A stretch of DNA of 64,000 nt, taken from assembly GCA_943737045.1 (NCBI GenBank), contig CALSFV010000026.1:682001-746000 (forward strand). Direction: 5' to 3'. How positions within the stretch are numbered: the stretch's first letter is position 1; every line of letters starts with the position of its first letter. A model generated the notes under the pieces. That model searched no databases and had not been told where the DNA came from. It was given only the letters and a program-made list of their open reading frames with translations. Origin of the DNA: Parapristionchus giblindavisi. Its lineage: Eukaryota; Nematoda; Chromadorea; Rhabditida; Diplogasteridae. The position numbers and the translations under genes were made by a program. Shown in pieces: positions 32,550 to 43,963 of the stretch.

Positions 32550-32968
32550 AGGGTGGCGAGAACCACCAATTTCTCTCTCCTTCCAACTAGTGCGTGGTCT
32601 AATCGTCTGTTCCCTATGGCAGCCGTGGGTTGGGGTCACGGTTGAGTAGCAAACACTGCTCTTTTATGCTTTTCTCGGATCTAAGTGGTCCAAATATGCA
32701 AATATGATTATTTTTGGAATCTACAAGCCAAGGGCTATTCAACAAGCCTAAAATTGACTGTCAAATAACATTTGTCGACTTCATCGTGCTGAGGGAGAAG
32801 GAGGGAAGGGGATGGTAGGAGAACTCACGCGCACTCTCACCAATGGAATAGCAACGGAGAAGGAGGCAGGACTCAATTGTATTGACATATCCAAATGACC
32901 TCTCTCTCGGTTGAGTAGAGAGAGACTGTCACTAGGACTAGTGCGTATTGACTGGTTCTCGCCACCAT
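32550..32968. mobile_element. MITE with GGTGGCGAGAACCA termini
   Basis: Inverted ends GGTGGCGAGAACCA and TGGTTCTCGCCACC enclose about 420 bp. ATGTGAA occurs a few bases outside both ends, a possible but imperfect target duplication. Non-coding. Confidence 0.6.
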
Positions 32969-33011
32969 AATGTGAATCCTTTGCACAAAACGGAAATATC
33001 AGCAATATCTC

Positions 33012-33242
33012 CATACATTTTCGTCCCACTCACAATCAGTTGTTTTTGCGAATTATAATATAAACTGACCCGAAATTAGAACAAAACTGACCCGATCGAC
33101 ATCTCAAGTACTCGAAACTGACACGATCTTAGGTGATTTTTACTAATCTCGATCTCCCGCATATTCCTAGATGGGTCTCGAGTTTCAAAACTGACCGCAT
33201 CGACAAAAAGTCACTCACAATGTGGGTGCTCGAAAATGTATG
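33012..33242. mobile_element. hAT-like MITE (CATACATTTTCG termini), 231 bp
   Basis: Termini CATACATTTTCG and CGAAAATGTATG. A perfect 8-bp target duplication, AATATCTC, at 33004-33011 and 33243-33250. Internal 'ACTGACCCGA' repeats. Older relative at 4465-4694. Confidence 0.9.
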
Positions 33243-33381
33243 AATATCTCGCACGTGGCGTTATTATACTTCCTGGGGGGGGAACAAAATTTCCTACTAC
33301 GATAACGAGTTTCATTCCGTGAACCCGTAACATTCATGTTTCACCGTAGCTACAAAAAAGGACATACGTCAATGGAGGACT

Positions 33382-33450
33382 TCATCTGGGCGAGTGAGAT
33401 CGTCGACGTTCACGACGAGGAGAGCGAGAACGACGACGGCGAGATGGGAT
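33382..33450 (-). CDS. possible RS-domain tail of an SR-type splicing factor
   Basis: The minus-strand frame reads RRRRSRSPRRERRRSHSPR and then stops, the pattern of a C-terminal RS domain that is phosphorylated on serine in SR proteins. An acceptor-like TTTGAG precedes it. The plus strand is also open here from an ATG (33372) with an acidic peptide. No RRM exon was linked. Uncertain. Confidence 0.3.
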   Translation of the reverse strand: MPSRRRRSRSPRRERRRSHSPR

Positions 33451-34499
33451 CTCAAATTAACAATTTATTATTTTTTTAAAGAAAAACTTGAAAAAATAAA
33501 GCAGCTCAGAGAGTGAAGAGTAACATAGGTCGAATAACTACGTTAGAAATTGTTTCGTGTTTCATGTAAACGCATGAATTGTTGACACTAATTCAGAATA
33601 CTGGGACCAGAACACAACTCCAAAACGTGGCGAAAAATAAACGAAGGAAAGTGCGTTTTATGCTATACTTTTATACCATACTTTTGGACTGATCCTGTGT
33701 TCGGAAGAATTGCCAAACACATTTCTACGGCACTTTCACTCACTATTACTATAACAAAACTAGTAACTAATTATAAGTTGGTTGAGCATCATCAAAAGGG
33801 GTGTGGTCATGGATATCTACCTTTTATTCTTCCTTTCCATGAGGAGACCAAAAATTGCTTTAGCATATCACCTTTGGAAGGGCCAATGAGACAATCGTAA
33901 AAATAGACTTTGGAGATAGCAAAAGGCAATCGCAAACCTGAAGACATAATCACGAAAGTAACTAAAATAGCAGATTTTAATCAGGGTTTAAAAACCACGT
34001 TTTCGATAAAACTGATTGCAGAAGCAGTAATAAACCATTCAGTTCAAATTGAGAGTGGGAAGTGACCTATGTCTACATCGGAACGGAATAAACTTAACAA
34101 TAAAGGATTTAAAATGTTGCAAAAAAAGCCCGAACTCTCTGGAGGAGAATGGCTAAATCTACCGTAATTTACCTATACTATCATGAAGTGATTTATTTTT
34201 CATTAATTATTGAATTTTGAGGGATTTGCACCCAAACAGAAAGTGTAGTTTTAACTACTGAAGCTGATTATTGTTAAGAAAAGAGTTGGCGAGTTTACGA
34301 ATACGACTTAAAATAAAAAAATTTAAAAAGAATCAGTGTACGATCGGGGGTATACTGTACATAAAATAAGTAAAACTTTGCAAAAAACCAATCAATAGCC
34401 CATCGACGATTGTTTCGTGTCTGAACAGTGCTAATTAGTCGCTTGTTACTCGTTATTTTGTATTGAATTTTAGTTATCATCGCGCTTTAGTGTCAATGA

Positions 34500-35640
34500 T
34501 CACCCTGTTGCCTTCTCTCTCACTCTACTTTGTTGGAAAGTCGATTTTGATGAAGCCTAGCTTTTCTTTTTCTTTTAAGCGCGTTTTATTGCAGTGAATT
34601 GACCGTCAATCTTGATTCAATTAGTCATACTTATGGTGTACCTATGCTACAAATCGTCGCAAGCTATTTTGGAACATTGCGAATACTCCGTGGGTTTGTG
34701 ACAGCCGATGGTCTTAAATTGTGCATTTTGCGTACGTTGTTGTCAATCGTAGCGCGATCTTAGTATTTATAATTGAAATTATTCAATAGAGTAGTGCGGA
34801 TACTAAGCCTAAGCAAACCTTAACTAAGGAACTCAGCTGAGTGCGAATAGTAACGGAATCGATATAATGTTTTTTTTCGAATGTTAAAGCTCTGAAACGA
34901 TGATAAAATAATGAAGATGAAGTTGAGGAAGCTTATAAACATTAGCAAGTTATTGCTTTGTACGTTGCATCGTGTAGGGTATTTATCGCACCGCCAACAT
35001 ATAAAGTATGAACGAAGAGTGTAGCAGCAAATAAAAATGCAAATTTCAAGGATGTTGTTAGGGAAGCGGAGAGACGGGGAGGTGGATGTGGGTGGAGAGG
35101 CTCTCGAGATTGCGTTACGATCGATGGACGTTGAATGTGCTCAATTTGGATCCCCAGTTGGATGAGGAAACAAGGTCGCCCAGTTAAGAGACAGAGAGAT
35201 CATTTGGTGAGACACAATCTTTCGGAGTGTAGAGAAGTTTTTGTTCAGAACTTTACTATGTCTGTTCGCATATCACAGATATTTGGCTCTGGAATTTTAA
35301 ATAAAGGCGTTTTAGCGAAATTTTTTATGAAAGCTATATTTTTGCTTTGGTGCAGACACTATTTTCGCAGACCAAATTTTAAATTCTATTTTGACACTAT
35401 ACAATATAATGAATTAGCTCTTTGCAATTATTAAAAAGTCAGTTCATGATAATTCACAATCTACCGTATGAATTCGAAACTTCTCTTGAAGTCGCCCTTT
35501 GAATTGAAATTCATGAAGCCCCCAAGCAGTTTTCCGCGCGTTTTCTATTATTTATTTTGATTTTTTGTAATTATTTTTGTTGAAGGCGATGACAAGACGC
35601 CCACGCTTCATATGCTGATTACAGGAACACAGGCGAAGAG
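34500..35640. other. no gene recognised; degenerate repeat arm
   Basis: An inverted, diverged copy of the 97-bp unit of 36741 lies at about 34783-34870. The plus-strand frame at 35135-35434 has no family or splice support. Otherwise unremarkable AT-rich sequence. Confidence 0.4.
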
Positions 35641-36074
35641 GTATGACGAGTATTTTCAACTTTGTGTTTTATTTATTCGGCTTCGCTGTATGAGGTGTCC
35701 GTAACGGACGGATGGCCAACTTGCGGCCGCAACTTGGCCGTCCGTCGGATAGTTATCCGACGGATGGCCAAATTGCGGGCAATAGCAAACTGACTTAGTA
35801 ATAATTTTAAACACATTGTCTTCTTATTTCTTGCACCGAACTACTTTATTAATACATTTAATTAGTCTATCGATTCAGTTACTATCCAAAATCAGCAGAG
35901 TTCCTTTAGTTAAGGTTTGTTTAGGCTTAGGATCCGTACTACTCTATCGATCTATTTAATTAGTGTATCGATTCAGTTAACTGTTTTCAAAAGCTTCATA
36001 CTAGTCGATAATTTCGATCGATAACGGCGCACCGCCAAAATACCCTACGAGATGCAAAGTAGTGTGTACAACTT

Positions 36075-36140
36075 CCTCGACGGCTCAACCGGTAGTGCAA
36101 CAGACTGGCAGCCCTGTCCCCCCTGGTTCAACCCCCGTTT
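36075..36140 (+). repeat. tRNA-like (SINE-type) segment
   Basis: Contains an A-box-like CGGCTCAACCGGTAG (36081-36095) and a B-box-like GGTTCAACCCCC (36125-36136) with tRNA-like spacing. No closed acceptor stem is visible, so it is read as a tRNA-derived repeat, not a working tRNA. Confidence 0.4.
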
Positions 36141-36740
36141 CTGTCATTATTCTTTTGCTGATTTTTACACTTCCCCAACTTCATTTTCATTGTTCTATCA
36201 TCATTTTATAGCCTTCATTCGAAAAAAACATTATATCCAACTGTTTTTAATCCGTTCTAAAAGCACGACAAAATAGTCATTGAAAGAGTTCAGAATTATT
36301 TTACAAGAAGGCTATTTATGCGCTGTTACAGCCATATTTGGGATAGTGTGCCCGGTAGCGCCGGAGAAACACCCTTAGAGAAGCGCAGAGAGCACATATC
36401 ACGTTTTATTCTCTTTAGAATTTTTTACTATCGATATAATGATAACGCAAGAATTGCAACTGTGTGATTCTTAATTGAAGCCGCTTTCATGAAAAAATAT
36501 TTTTGCTCAACAAAAATTGTAATTTTTGTTTCAAAATTTTTCAAAAAAGTCGCTAATAATGATTAATTTTTGAAATTTTGTGCTTTTTATGTAAAAGCAT
36601 TTTTTTTTTTCGATTTTTTCGAATTTTTTTCGAAAATTTTTTCGTCGATAAAGTTTTTTCGAGAAAAATTCGAAAAATTGAAAGAAATCGAAAAAACGAA
36701 AAATGCACATCCCTGCCCGTGAGCAATTTATTATCCTTTA

Positions 36741-37085
36741 CTCAGCAGAGTTCCTTTAGTTAAGGTAAGCTTAGGCTTAGAGTCCGCACTACTCTACTGA
36801 TTCATTTAAACATTCTATCGATTCAGTTACTATTCGCACTCAGCAGAGTTCCTTAGTTAAGGTAAGCTTAGGCTTAGAGTCCGCACTACTCTACTGATTC
36901 ATTTAAACATTCTATCGATTCAGTTACTATTCGCACTCAGCAGAGTTCCTTAGTTAAGGTAAGCTTAGGCTTAGAGTCCGCACTACTCTACTGATTCATT
37001 TAAACATTCTATCGATTCAGTTACTATTCGCACTCAGCAGAGTTCCTTAGTTAAGGTAAGCTTAGGCTTTGAGTCCGCTCTACTC
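36741..37085. repeat. four tandem copies of a 97-bp unit
   Basis: Copies start at 36741, 36839, 36936 and 37033 (CTCAGCAGAGTTCC...). The last is cut short. A single extra T in the first copy distinguishes it. Diverged single copies are at about 35893 (direct) and 34783-34870 (inverted). Confidence 0.9.
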
Positions 37086-37849
37086 TGTCTGTAACTGTTT
37101 TTTTTTGTTCTACGACAAAACAAGAAATAAGACGTATTCCGCAAAATGGAGTAAAGGAACTATGCTGATCTTGGATAGCAACTGAATCGATAGACTAATT
37201 AAATGGATTAATAGAGTAGTTCGGAGCAAAAAAATAAGAAAACAGAGTGTTTAAAACAATTACTAACTCAGTTTGCTATTGCCCGCAATTTGGCCATCCG
37301 TCGGATAACTATCCGACGGACGGCCAAGTTGCGGCCGCAAGTTGGCCATCCGTCGGATACGGACACGTGTGGCCGCAACGTCGCTGTATGTTCGATTGCT
37401 TTGAATGGCTTCCGGTTCCTGTAGTAATTATGTTGTTCAGGGAGATGGCCACAATCGGCGCGTGATGTAGACGTCTACGGAAAGGCTGGAGAATAGGCAT
37501 CGGTGATTTTTTATCGGTATCTTTTCTTTTTTTGCATTAAAATAATCGAAATTTTGCAGCTTCTATCTTCCGAGCACCGTAGCAGAGACGTCGCTTCCTA
37601 TGATTGGTCGACTACGACTGATACACGGATGGATGCAAAGGTATCCTAATCCTTCTCATTGCATCAAGATCTGAATGTCACTTGAATATCTACCGAAGAC
37701 CCGAAGACAGAAGGATAGCAAGCTATTTTGGTTATAGTATAGTATTTCTGTGTTGCTGAATTTGTGTATTGATTGATAGAAACGTGAGCGAATCAGCTGT
37801 CACAGTTTAGGCCGTGGCGCGCTTTTTGTTAATTAGAAAGTTCGGCAAC

Positions 37850-37904
37850 AGAATTCGAACAGTGATAGTCCGGAGTTTTACCATTACGCTAAAAGATTGA
37901 TGAT
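37850..37904 (-). repeat. tRNA-like (SINE-type) segment
   Basis: On the minus strand TAGCGTAATGGTA (A-box-like) is followed 20 bases later by GTTCGAATTC (B-box-like). No complete cloverleaf. A tRNA-derived head is more likely than a gene. Confidence 0.4.
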
Positions 37905-38447
37905 AGCTTGCTGTAAACTACTGCGTATTACGCGCCCTTCGAATAAGAGAAAGATTAGAGATTTACATTAGGATGGCGAAAATGACTCATGATCGTCCAC
38001 CCCCTCTGGCAGTCTGGTGCGGGTATTCACGGTAGTTGCATTTATGATTTATGATCCCCCTTTCGGTGGTTAGCGATTAGAGGTGCTGCTACAATGGAAT
38101 ATTCGAAAAAGCGGGTCACAAGAGAGAGAGGCAAATTGCCAAAGGGGATGAATAACCGCACGACCTGCGATTTGCTCATTTGTGGCCACAGAAATGGATA
38201 ATAATGAATCATTTTCGTCACCCTATAGGGTATAGTTTGAATGGTCTTCATCCTTACATTGATGTCCACAACAATCTGGGGCTGCTCTCAAATTTTTATA
38301 TATATGTTGCTTTTCTTCTTTATTTGCCACACTATTTAAATAATCAAGGAAAAGTTTAAAGAGGAATATAATGTTATATTATACCACTTGTGCCACATTA
38401 CTTATTACGATATCTGTGTCAATTTGTTTGAGAGAATGATGAGTGAC

Positions 38448-38651
38448 CATAGGTGGGCGCGTAAAAACGAATATTTTTTGCACACAGCCTTGCCTTCCCA
38501 TCGCGGTCTTGCACATAGCCTTGCTTCGCAAAAATTTGGAAAATTTCCTGTTGAATTAGCAACAAAAACAATTTCATATAGCCATGCGCACAGCCTTGCC
38601 TACCGATTCCAGGGTTTGCGCACAGCCTTTCCCCCAGCGTGCCCACCTATG
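38448..38651. mobile_element. hAT-like MITE (CATAGGTGGGCGCG termini), 204 bp
   Basis: Same family as 3863-4054. A perfect 8-bp target duplication, TGAGTGAC, at 38440-38447 and 38652-38659. Slightly longer interior. Confidence 0.9.
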
Positions 38652-39093
38652 TGAGTGACTAGAGTTGTCGAAGCTGCCATCGAATATCACACGGTATTTC
38701 AATGCATATCCATTTCAGAAGCAGTTCAATACAATGAAATGGCGGCTGCAACGATTGATTGTTGTATGATCAAGATTCGTTCATCACCCTATGGATCTAC
38801 ACTTTGATTAATATTCTTGTTCAATTCTTTCCGTATTTTTTTCATCGTTTCTCTTCATTTCGTTGTTCATTCTCTTATAGATAAAGCCTAGATAAAGATA
38901 GATCTTATAGAGAACCCCTCTCGTGTTAGATGTACCGACTCATTTTCCTTTCATTATGTTTTGAAATACCGATAAAGTGTTCTGATGGAAGTATCATATC
39001 GTATGAATCGATAGATAATGTTTATCCACGTGCTGTAATAATACAGTTATCTTGACAAGCGAAGACTATAATCAAGATCATTATAAGTGTTAT

Positions 39094-39106
39094 TTCTTCA
39101 GGCAAT
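39094..39106 (+). promoter_or_regulatory. putative spliced-leader trans-splice acceptor
   Basis: TTTCTTCAG ends four bases before the ATG at 39107 and no upstream exon is visible. This is the usual arrangement for SL trans-splicing in nematodes. If so, the mRNA 5' end is defined here. Confidence 0.45.
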
Positions 39107-42100
39107 ATGGGTAAGTTTGATCATATCGGTGAAGATGTTTGTAGCCGTATACGTGCCGCCGAGGATATGGAAACTGTTCGAGTCATCCTTGCTGTGGTAG
39201 ATGATTTTCTGTACTGTTATTGGTTGATATTGATTGAGTCAGGGTCGAGCTCGAATGGTGCGTGAAGGCATGGAATCGGATGAGTTGGCTGAAGTTGATA
39301 AGGTCTACGAGGATATGATTGCAGGAAGTCCGTTGCTTATATGCTACGTTAATATGAAACATGTCTAGATGCAGTGCCTGCTTGTTTAGGAAGATCTTAC
39401 ATTAGCTTGCCATATGTTGGCGTGGATTCTTTGAATTCACAGTGCTAAGCCCAATCACTGTGGACATTATAGTGTCGTATAATCTATCACGGAACGAAAA
39501 TTTCGGAAAAATGATTGCACTTAAATTATATCTTTATGTTTCAGTGGAGAAGAAATTGCGTAGAGACGAACGCCGCCGTGAAGCAGAGATAGTCCAAACA
39601 AGTGAGTGACATACTTTATCCTTCTTGATTATGCATTGTCATTATTGATTGATTCGGAGAACTGCGCAAGATGATTGAGGAGGTGCGAGCACGTTGGGAC
39701 GCACAGGAGAAGATTCTGATCAAGCTCCGTGCAACGAGAGACGCGAAGAAGGCGAAACTCGCTACGTTACACAAGGATAATGAACGGTGGGTGAAACTGG
39801 ATATCAACTGGTTGGAAGGAAACATCATGGATATGCTATTGGGGGATAGGCCGTGATCGTTCTTCCGATAATTACATCACACAATTCCTCTATTTCTTGC
39901 TCATTCCAATACTTTTGACTATTTATTTCACAAAGAAGGTCGATGCCGTTATCGGAAGAAGAACCAATTCTTGTATTGATATAAAATGTATCAATAATTG
40001 AATGGTATTGAACAAATTTCGTTTCAATTTTGCTCAAAATTCATTTTTTTAATGTCTATATTGCAGTCTTCGTGGTGAAATCAAGGACATGAAAGAACTT
40101 CATGTTCTCAATCAGGAGAGAATTCGACTCGATACGATCGCGGTACGGTATTTATTTTGCTGCTGAAAAGTAATAATTTTAATTTTAGCTGGAATCTCGT
40201 AGAGCAGATATCGAAAAGACAAAGGCAAAGGTGAACTTTGAATAAATCAATAGTTATGAAATTACTATGGTATTCGTTTGAGGCACTCGAACAAGTTGCC
40301 GATTTCGAACAGAAGATGGCGAATGCTCCTTGGCGGAAGATGGAAAAGGTAGACTACGATATCATGAATCAATAATGATTGTTGAAATTGAAAGTACTAC
40401 GGTATTATTGTTTAACAAGCGGCTGAGCGTCGAGAGATGGAGGCTGAGATTGCACGATATGAAAGCTTTCGATGATGAAGAGGAACGAGAACGAATTGCA
40501 GGTATTGATTGATTACAGTTACATCATACAGTAGTCGCATTGATTACTGTAGTCTCAGTTCTCAGTAATCTTGAAGATTCAATCGATAATTTCAGCTGAG
40601 AGCGAGGAGAAGTTGCCCCGTAACGATTTCTGTGTACAGTTTGCGAAGCTTCAGGTGAAGAACGCAGAGATGCAATGAATTAAAGGTATTTGGAGGGGTA
40701 CTGTAGTTGATGTCAGGGGGTACTGTAGTTGATGTCAGGAGGGATATTGTAGTTCATGTCAGGGGGTACTGTAGCTGATGTCCGGGGTGATACTGTAATT
40801 GATGTCAGGGGGTATAGCTAGGTTATCAGTTTTCAAAATCCGGTCAGGTTTTTCGTTGTTTTCAAATTCGGCTCAAAATCCGGTCAGGTTTTTCGATTTT
40901 TGTGAAATTTTGGCACAAAATCCGGTCAGGCTTGGTACTTTGCAACGTTACTTTTCGACCCATGTTGTAGGAACAGGAGAAGCAGCGTCGTTTGCTCGAG
41001 GACGACACCTTCCCGTCCCAGATGAATTGCACTCAGGTAATAATAATAATAATAACTTTATTATGCTGGTACGTAATAAACAATACATAGGGCACAAACA
41101 AGAAAAATGGTTGGATACATAATTTACTATGCCACAACGGGGTAGCATAAGTATAGTAGTGGACATCGAAAAAGTTAAGAAAAGATAATTATATACAGAA
41201 CATACATGGGAGGGGTACCTGGAGCTCGTTTCCACAGGGGGCATCCGAACGAAAAATGGTTGATTTTACATCACTTTTCCATCCATCCATCACTTTTTTT
41301 CCAACAATTTCACCTAAACGTCAATTTTTACAGTAGGTTTCCCACAATTTTTTTCAAGGGGCACCCGCCATGTCGACACCCATGTATTATACAGAATGTG
41401 ATAAATATGAATGAATGGATATCTATTTTAGGCTCTGTTGGATTACGACGACGATTGGGAACCGGACACTCAGAGGACAAGAAAGGTGTGTACTTTTAAT
41501 GCTAATTAATATATCTTAATTGTGTATTGTTTTAGTCACAACCATTTGCTCCTCCTCAAGTGCCTACCGTACCTCGTCAAAAGAGTACTCGTCTGCCCCC
41601 TGAGTCCACACGAGAACAACTTGTCATGGCGAAGCAGGCCAATGCATACGTGGGCGGGCATTGCCGCTGCAAATGAAAATCGGGGGGTCGGAAGCAAAAA
41701 ATGGAGCATCTTCACGTCATTTTAAGAGATTTTTTCGAAAAATCGGTGGGTCGGGTGCCAAAAATCGGGGGTATATTGCCGCTAGCGGCAGTGGTGCCCA
41801 TGTATGGGCCCATCGCTAGCGACAGCCCAGCGACAACCCCTCCCGGAGCAAAAATTACTATAGCAAATGAATTCATTTTCGGTTTATCTTTTAGTTGTAT
41901 CGAATAAATGATGCGTGCAAAGTAACGGCTTATGACATTTAGTCTAATCAGTCCTCCACTCTATCGTTGAGACTTAAAAATTTTTTTGAAAAAACATTTT
42001 TAGGACCATGTTTTCTGGACGAATCAGAACATTTGGAGTTTAATAGTGGCGGTCATAAATTAGGTTTAAAAAATGGTTTCACGACGTCCCATCACCATGT

Positions 42101-43616
42101 AGAGAATGTTAGGGGTGGATTTGGACTAATATTAAAAGATATTGTGTGACATTACTAGATCTCAAGGATAATAATAGATTAACTTTTATTCTTATAATAT
42201 TACTTGAACTTTTCATATCAATCGATAAGCATGATATGCTGACTTGTGATATTTGTTAATTATATGCATTTGAACGCGTTTACTTTTTATGAGATTCCTA
42301 TTGATTGTACAAAAGTTCATATCTGTATTGAAACTGATCTATGCATATGCTTTATTACAATAGTTAAATTAATTACATATTTGAAGTTGAATTCAACGAA
42401 TAAGTCAGTATGATTAATAGAGATTGAACTCATAAAAGATAGATCGATAGAGACAGATGAAGATAAATAGAGCATACGGTATGAATAGATTACTGTGAAT
42501 GTATGAAGAACTGATCGATATTGGAAAAAGGCTGTAGATTATTATATTTAAAAATTCCATTTTTGCATCCCACCCGATTTTACCGTCCGACCCACCCGAT
42601 TTTCATTTCCAGCGACAAGTGCCGCCCACGTATGGGCCAATGTGAACGCGTATGTCGAACAGCAAGTTGCGTCTATATCTGCACAGGTATGGTATGGTGA
42701 CCATGCAATGGTCTCTCCTTAGGCGGTGTTACATTTTTCAAAAGATGTACCAACTACAATTCAAAGGACCGCCTTATCGATCCATTGAATTGTAGTTGGT
42801 ACTCTAATGTTTGATTGATGTATGTAATGGAGTTACATCTACTGTGTGCTTGTATGACTTTTCATCCATCCATATTTATCTCAAATCAATAAATAGCGTT
42901 GTAATAATTGGGAAGATGATTGTATTCGTAAATGGAGGAATTAACATGATCTTTTCATATAGTTGTGTTCATACATGGGCGGGGTACCTGGAGCTCGATT
43001 CTACAGGGGGGGGGGCATCCGAGCGAAAATGGCTAATTTTACAGGGGGCGTTCACTTTTTTCCCCAAAAATTTCACTCATACGTCATTTTTTACAGGGGG
43101 CAATCCAAAAATTTTCGAAAAGCTCTAATTTTACAGGGGGCATCCCCATGTCGGCGCCCATGTATAATTGTATTCATTCCAGTCTCCTGCTCACTCCACT
43201 ACAAGTTCAGCCTCTAACGAGAATTGTGATGATTCATTGAGAGATAACGATGATGAGGTCATCTCCTCTGTTCCTCATCCTAATCATCAACAGAATCCTG
43301 ATGAGAGTGTAGATGAAGGTGCCATCAAATATCATACGGTAGGTCATGGGTTACTGTAGGGCACCCCAATCGGCGCCCATCAATGATTCCAATGGTTAAT
43401 TTTTAACTGTTTGTCGTATTAGAAAGTAAACACATTGCTTTTTTGGTGTTATGACACGACTTCCTATCTGACAAAATACTCATTGTGACCAATTGCAGTT
43501 TGGATAATCTTTGATCTCTAATCTTTGATCTTTGATCTTTATTACAGGTTGGCGAGGATGACTCACTGATCTTAATCGGTCGACCTTTCCAAGTACACAT
43601 TCATTGGGAAGACTAA
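39107..43616 (+). CDS. 14-exon coiled-coil protein, exon 12 split by a hAT-like insert
   Basis: Exons read from splice sites: 39107-39196, 39243-39327, 39545-39601, 39660-39786, 40067-40142, 40189-40230, 40283-40348, 40420-40501, 40596-40654, 40971-41036, 41432-41485, 41536-41644 joined to 42643-42686, 43183-43338, 43548-43616. All phases match if the insert and one target duplicate are left out, giving 393 codons from ATG to TAA. Residues about 50-260 are Lys/Arg/Glu-rich coiled coil. Then comes an acidic patch (DYDDDWEPDTQ), a Pro-rich stretch, a Ser/Asp/Glu-rich region, and a conserved-looking end (LIGRPFQVHIHWED). No known family is recognised. Exon 8 is open, but another frame over its first 54 bases looks more coiled-coil-like. 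With the insert present the protein would be truncated unless the insert is spliced out. Confidence 0.7.
40695..40812. repeat. about five tandem copies of a 22-24-bp unit
   Basis: TACTGTAGTTGATGTCAGGG is repeated with small changes within intron 9. Confidence 0.85.
40813..40964. mobile_element. partial CATAGGTCGAA-type MITE inside intron 9
   Basis: TATAGCTAGGTTATC, several 'AAAATCCGGTCAGG' repeats, and the end CTTTTCGACCCATG match the element at 1661-1863 in reverse. The left ten bases of the terminus are missing. It ends six bases before exon 10, so the intron's 3' region is largely element sequence. Confidence 0.7.
41201..41388. mobile_element. hAT-like MITE (CATACATGGG termini), 188 bp, in intron 10
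   Basis: A perfect 8-bp target duplication, ATACAGAA, at 41193-41200 and 41389-41396. Ends CATACATGGGAGG... and ...CACCCATGTATT. Same family as 42970, 29194 and 24250. Confidence 0.85.
41645..42634. mobile_element. hAT-like element inside exon 12, 990 bp
   Basis: Inverted termini CATACGTGGGCGG and CCGCCCACGTATG; the similarity continues inward for about 45 bp (ATGAAAATCGGG / CCCGATTTTCAT). A perfect 8-bp target duplication, GGCCAATG, at 41637-41644 and 42635-42642. A second end-like sequence (TGGTGCCCATGTATG) occurs at about 41790, so the element may itself be composite. No transposase. A good 3' splice-site-like TTTTCATTTCCAG lies in the right terminus at 42601-42612. Confidence 0.9.
42747..42803. 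repeat. short hairpin in intron 12
   Basis: GTACCAACTACAATTCAA and its exact inverse surround a 20-bp loop. Confidence 0.8.
42970..43166. mobile_element. CATACATGGGCG MITE, 197 bp, in intron 12
   Basis: Same family as 41201. The flanking octamers GTTGTGTT and ATTGTATT agree at six of eight positions. Its right end lies 16 bases upstream of exon 13. Confidence 0.75.
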
Positions 43617-43758
43617 GCTGGATCAGATGGAGATATCGATTAGAGGTATTCATTCATTATTAGGTCAGGTGTCATTTTAAACTGATCTTTGATCTCTGTA
43701 TCCTAGGATTTGCATTTTTTATATATTATTTTTATTCTAATCGATTGAACAGTTTTAG

Positions 43759-43923
43759 TTGAACAAGAAGACCAGAATCAATCCTCGCCATCTTCAACTT
43801 ACCGTCCGCAACGACGAGGAGCTAAACAAGCTCATGGCTGGAGTCACCATCGCTCAACGAGGTGTTCTTCCCAACATCAACGCTGTTCTTCTCCCCAAGA
43901 AGACCGCCGGAGAAAAGGAATAA
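43759..43923 (+). pseudogene. histone H2A, C-terminal 54 codons
   Basis: Reads [20 protein letters not shown], then [34 protein letters not shown] and TAA. This is the canonical H2A docking and tail region, starting at about residue 73 of H2A. H2A forms the nucleosome core with H2B. The upstream two thirds of H2A are absent; the sequence before it is unrelated and ends in a TTTTAG that resembles a splice acceptor. Two changes at highly conserved places (GG to RG; NIQ to NIN) hint at relaxed constraint. Probably a truncated gene, although a chimeric 3' exon is possible. Confidence 0.8.
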
Positions 43924-43963
43924 ACGCCTCGCTTAGCACTCACGGCTAAACCCAGAACCCAAC

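Larger units (their letters stand above)
35697..37373. mobile_element. foldback element with tandem 97-bp repeats
   Basis: The ends 'GGATGGCCAACTTGCGGCCGC' (35700) and its inverse (37340-37373) pair over about 200 bp, including an internal palindrome (CCGTCGGATAGTTATCCGACGG). The right half holds four tandem copies of a 97-98-bp unit. The loop contains a tRNA-like segment and a poly-T-rich palindrome at 36590-36710. No protein was found. Confidence 0.65.
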
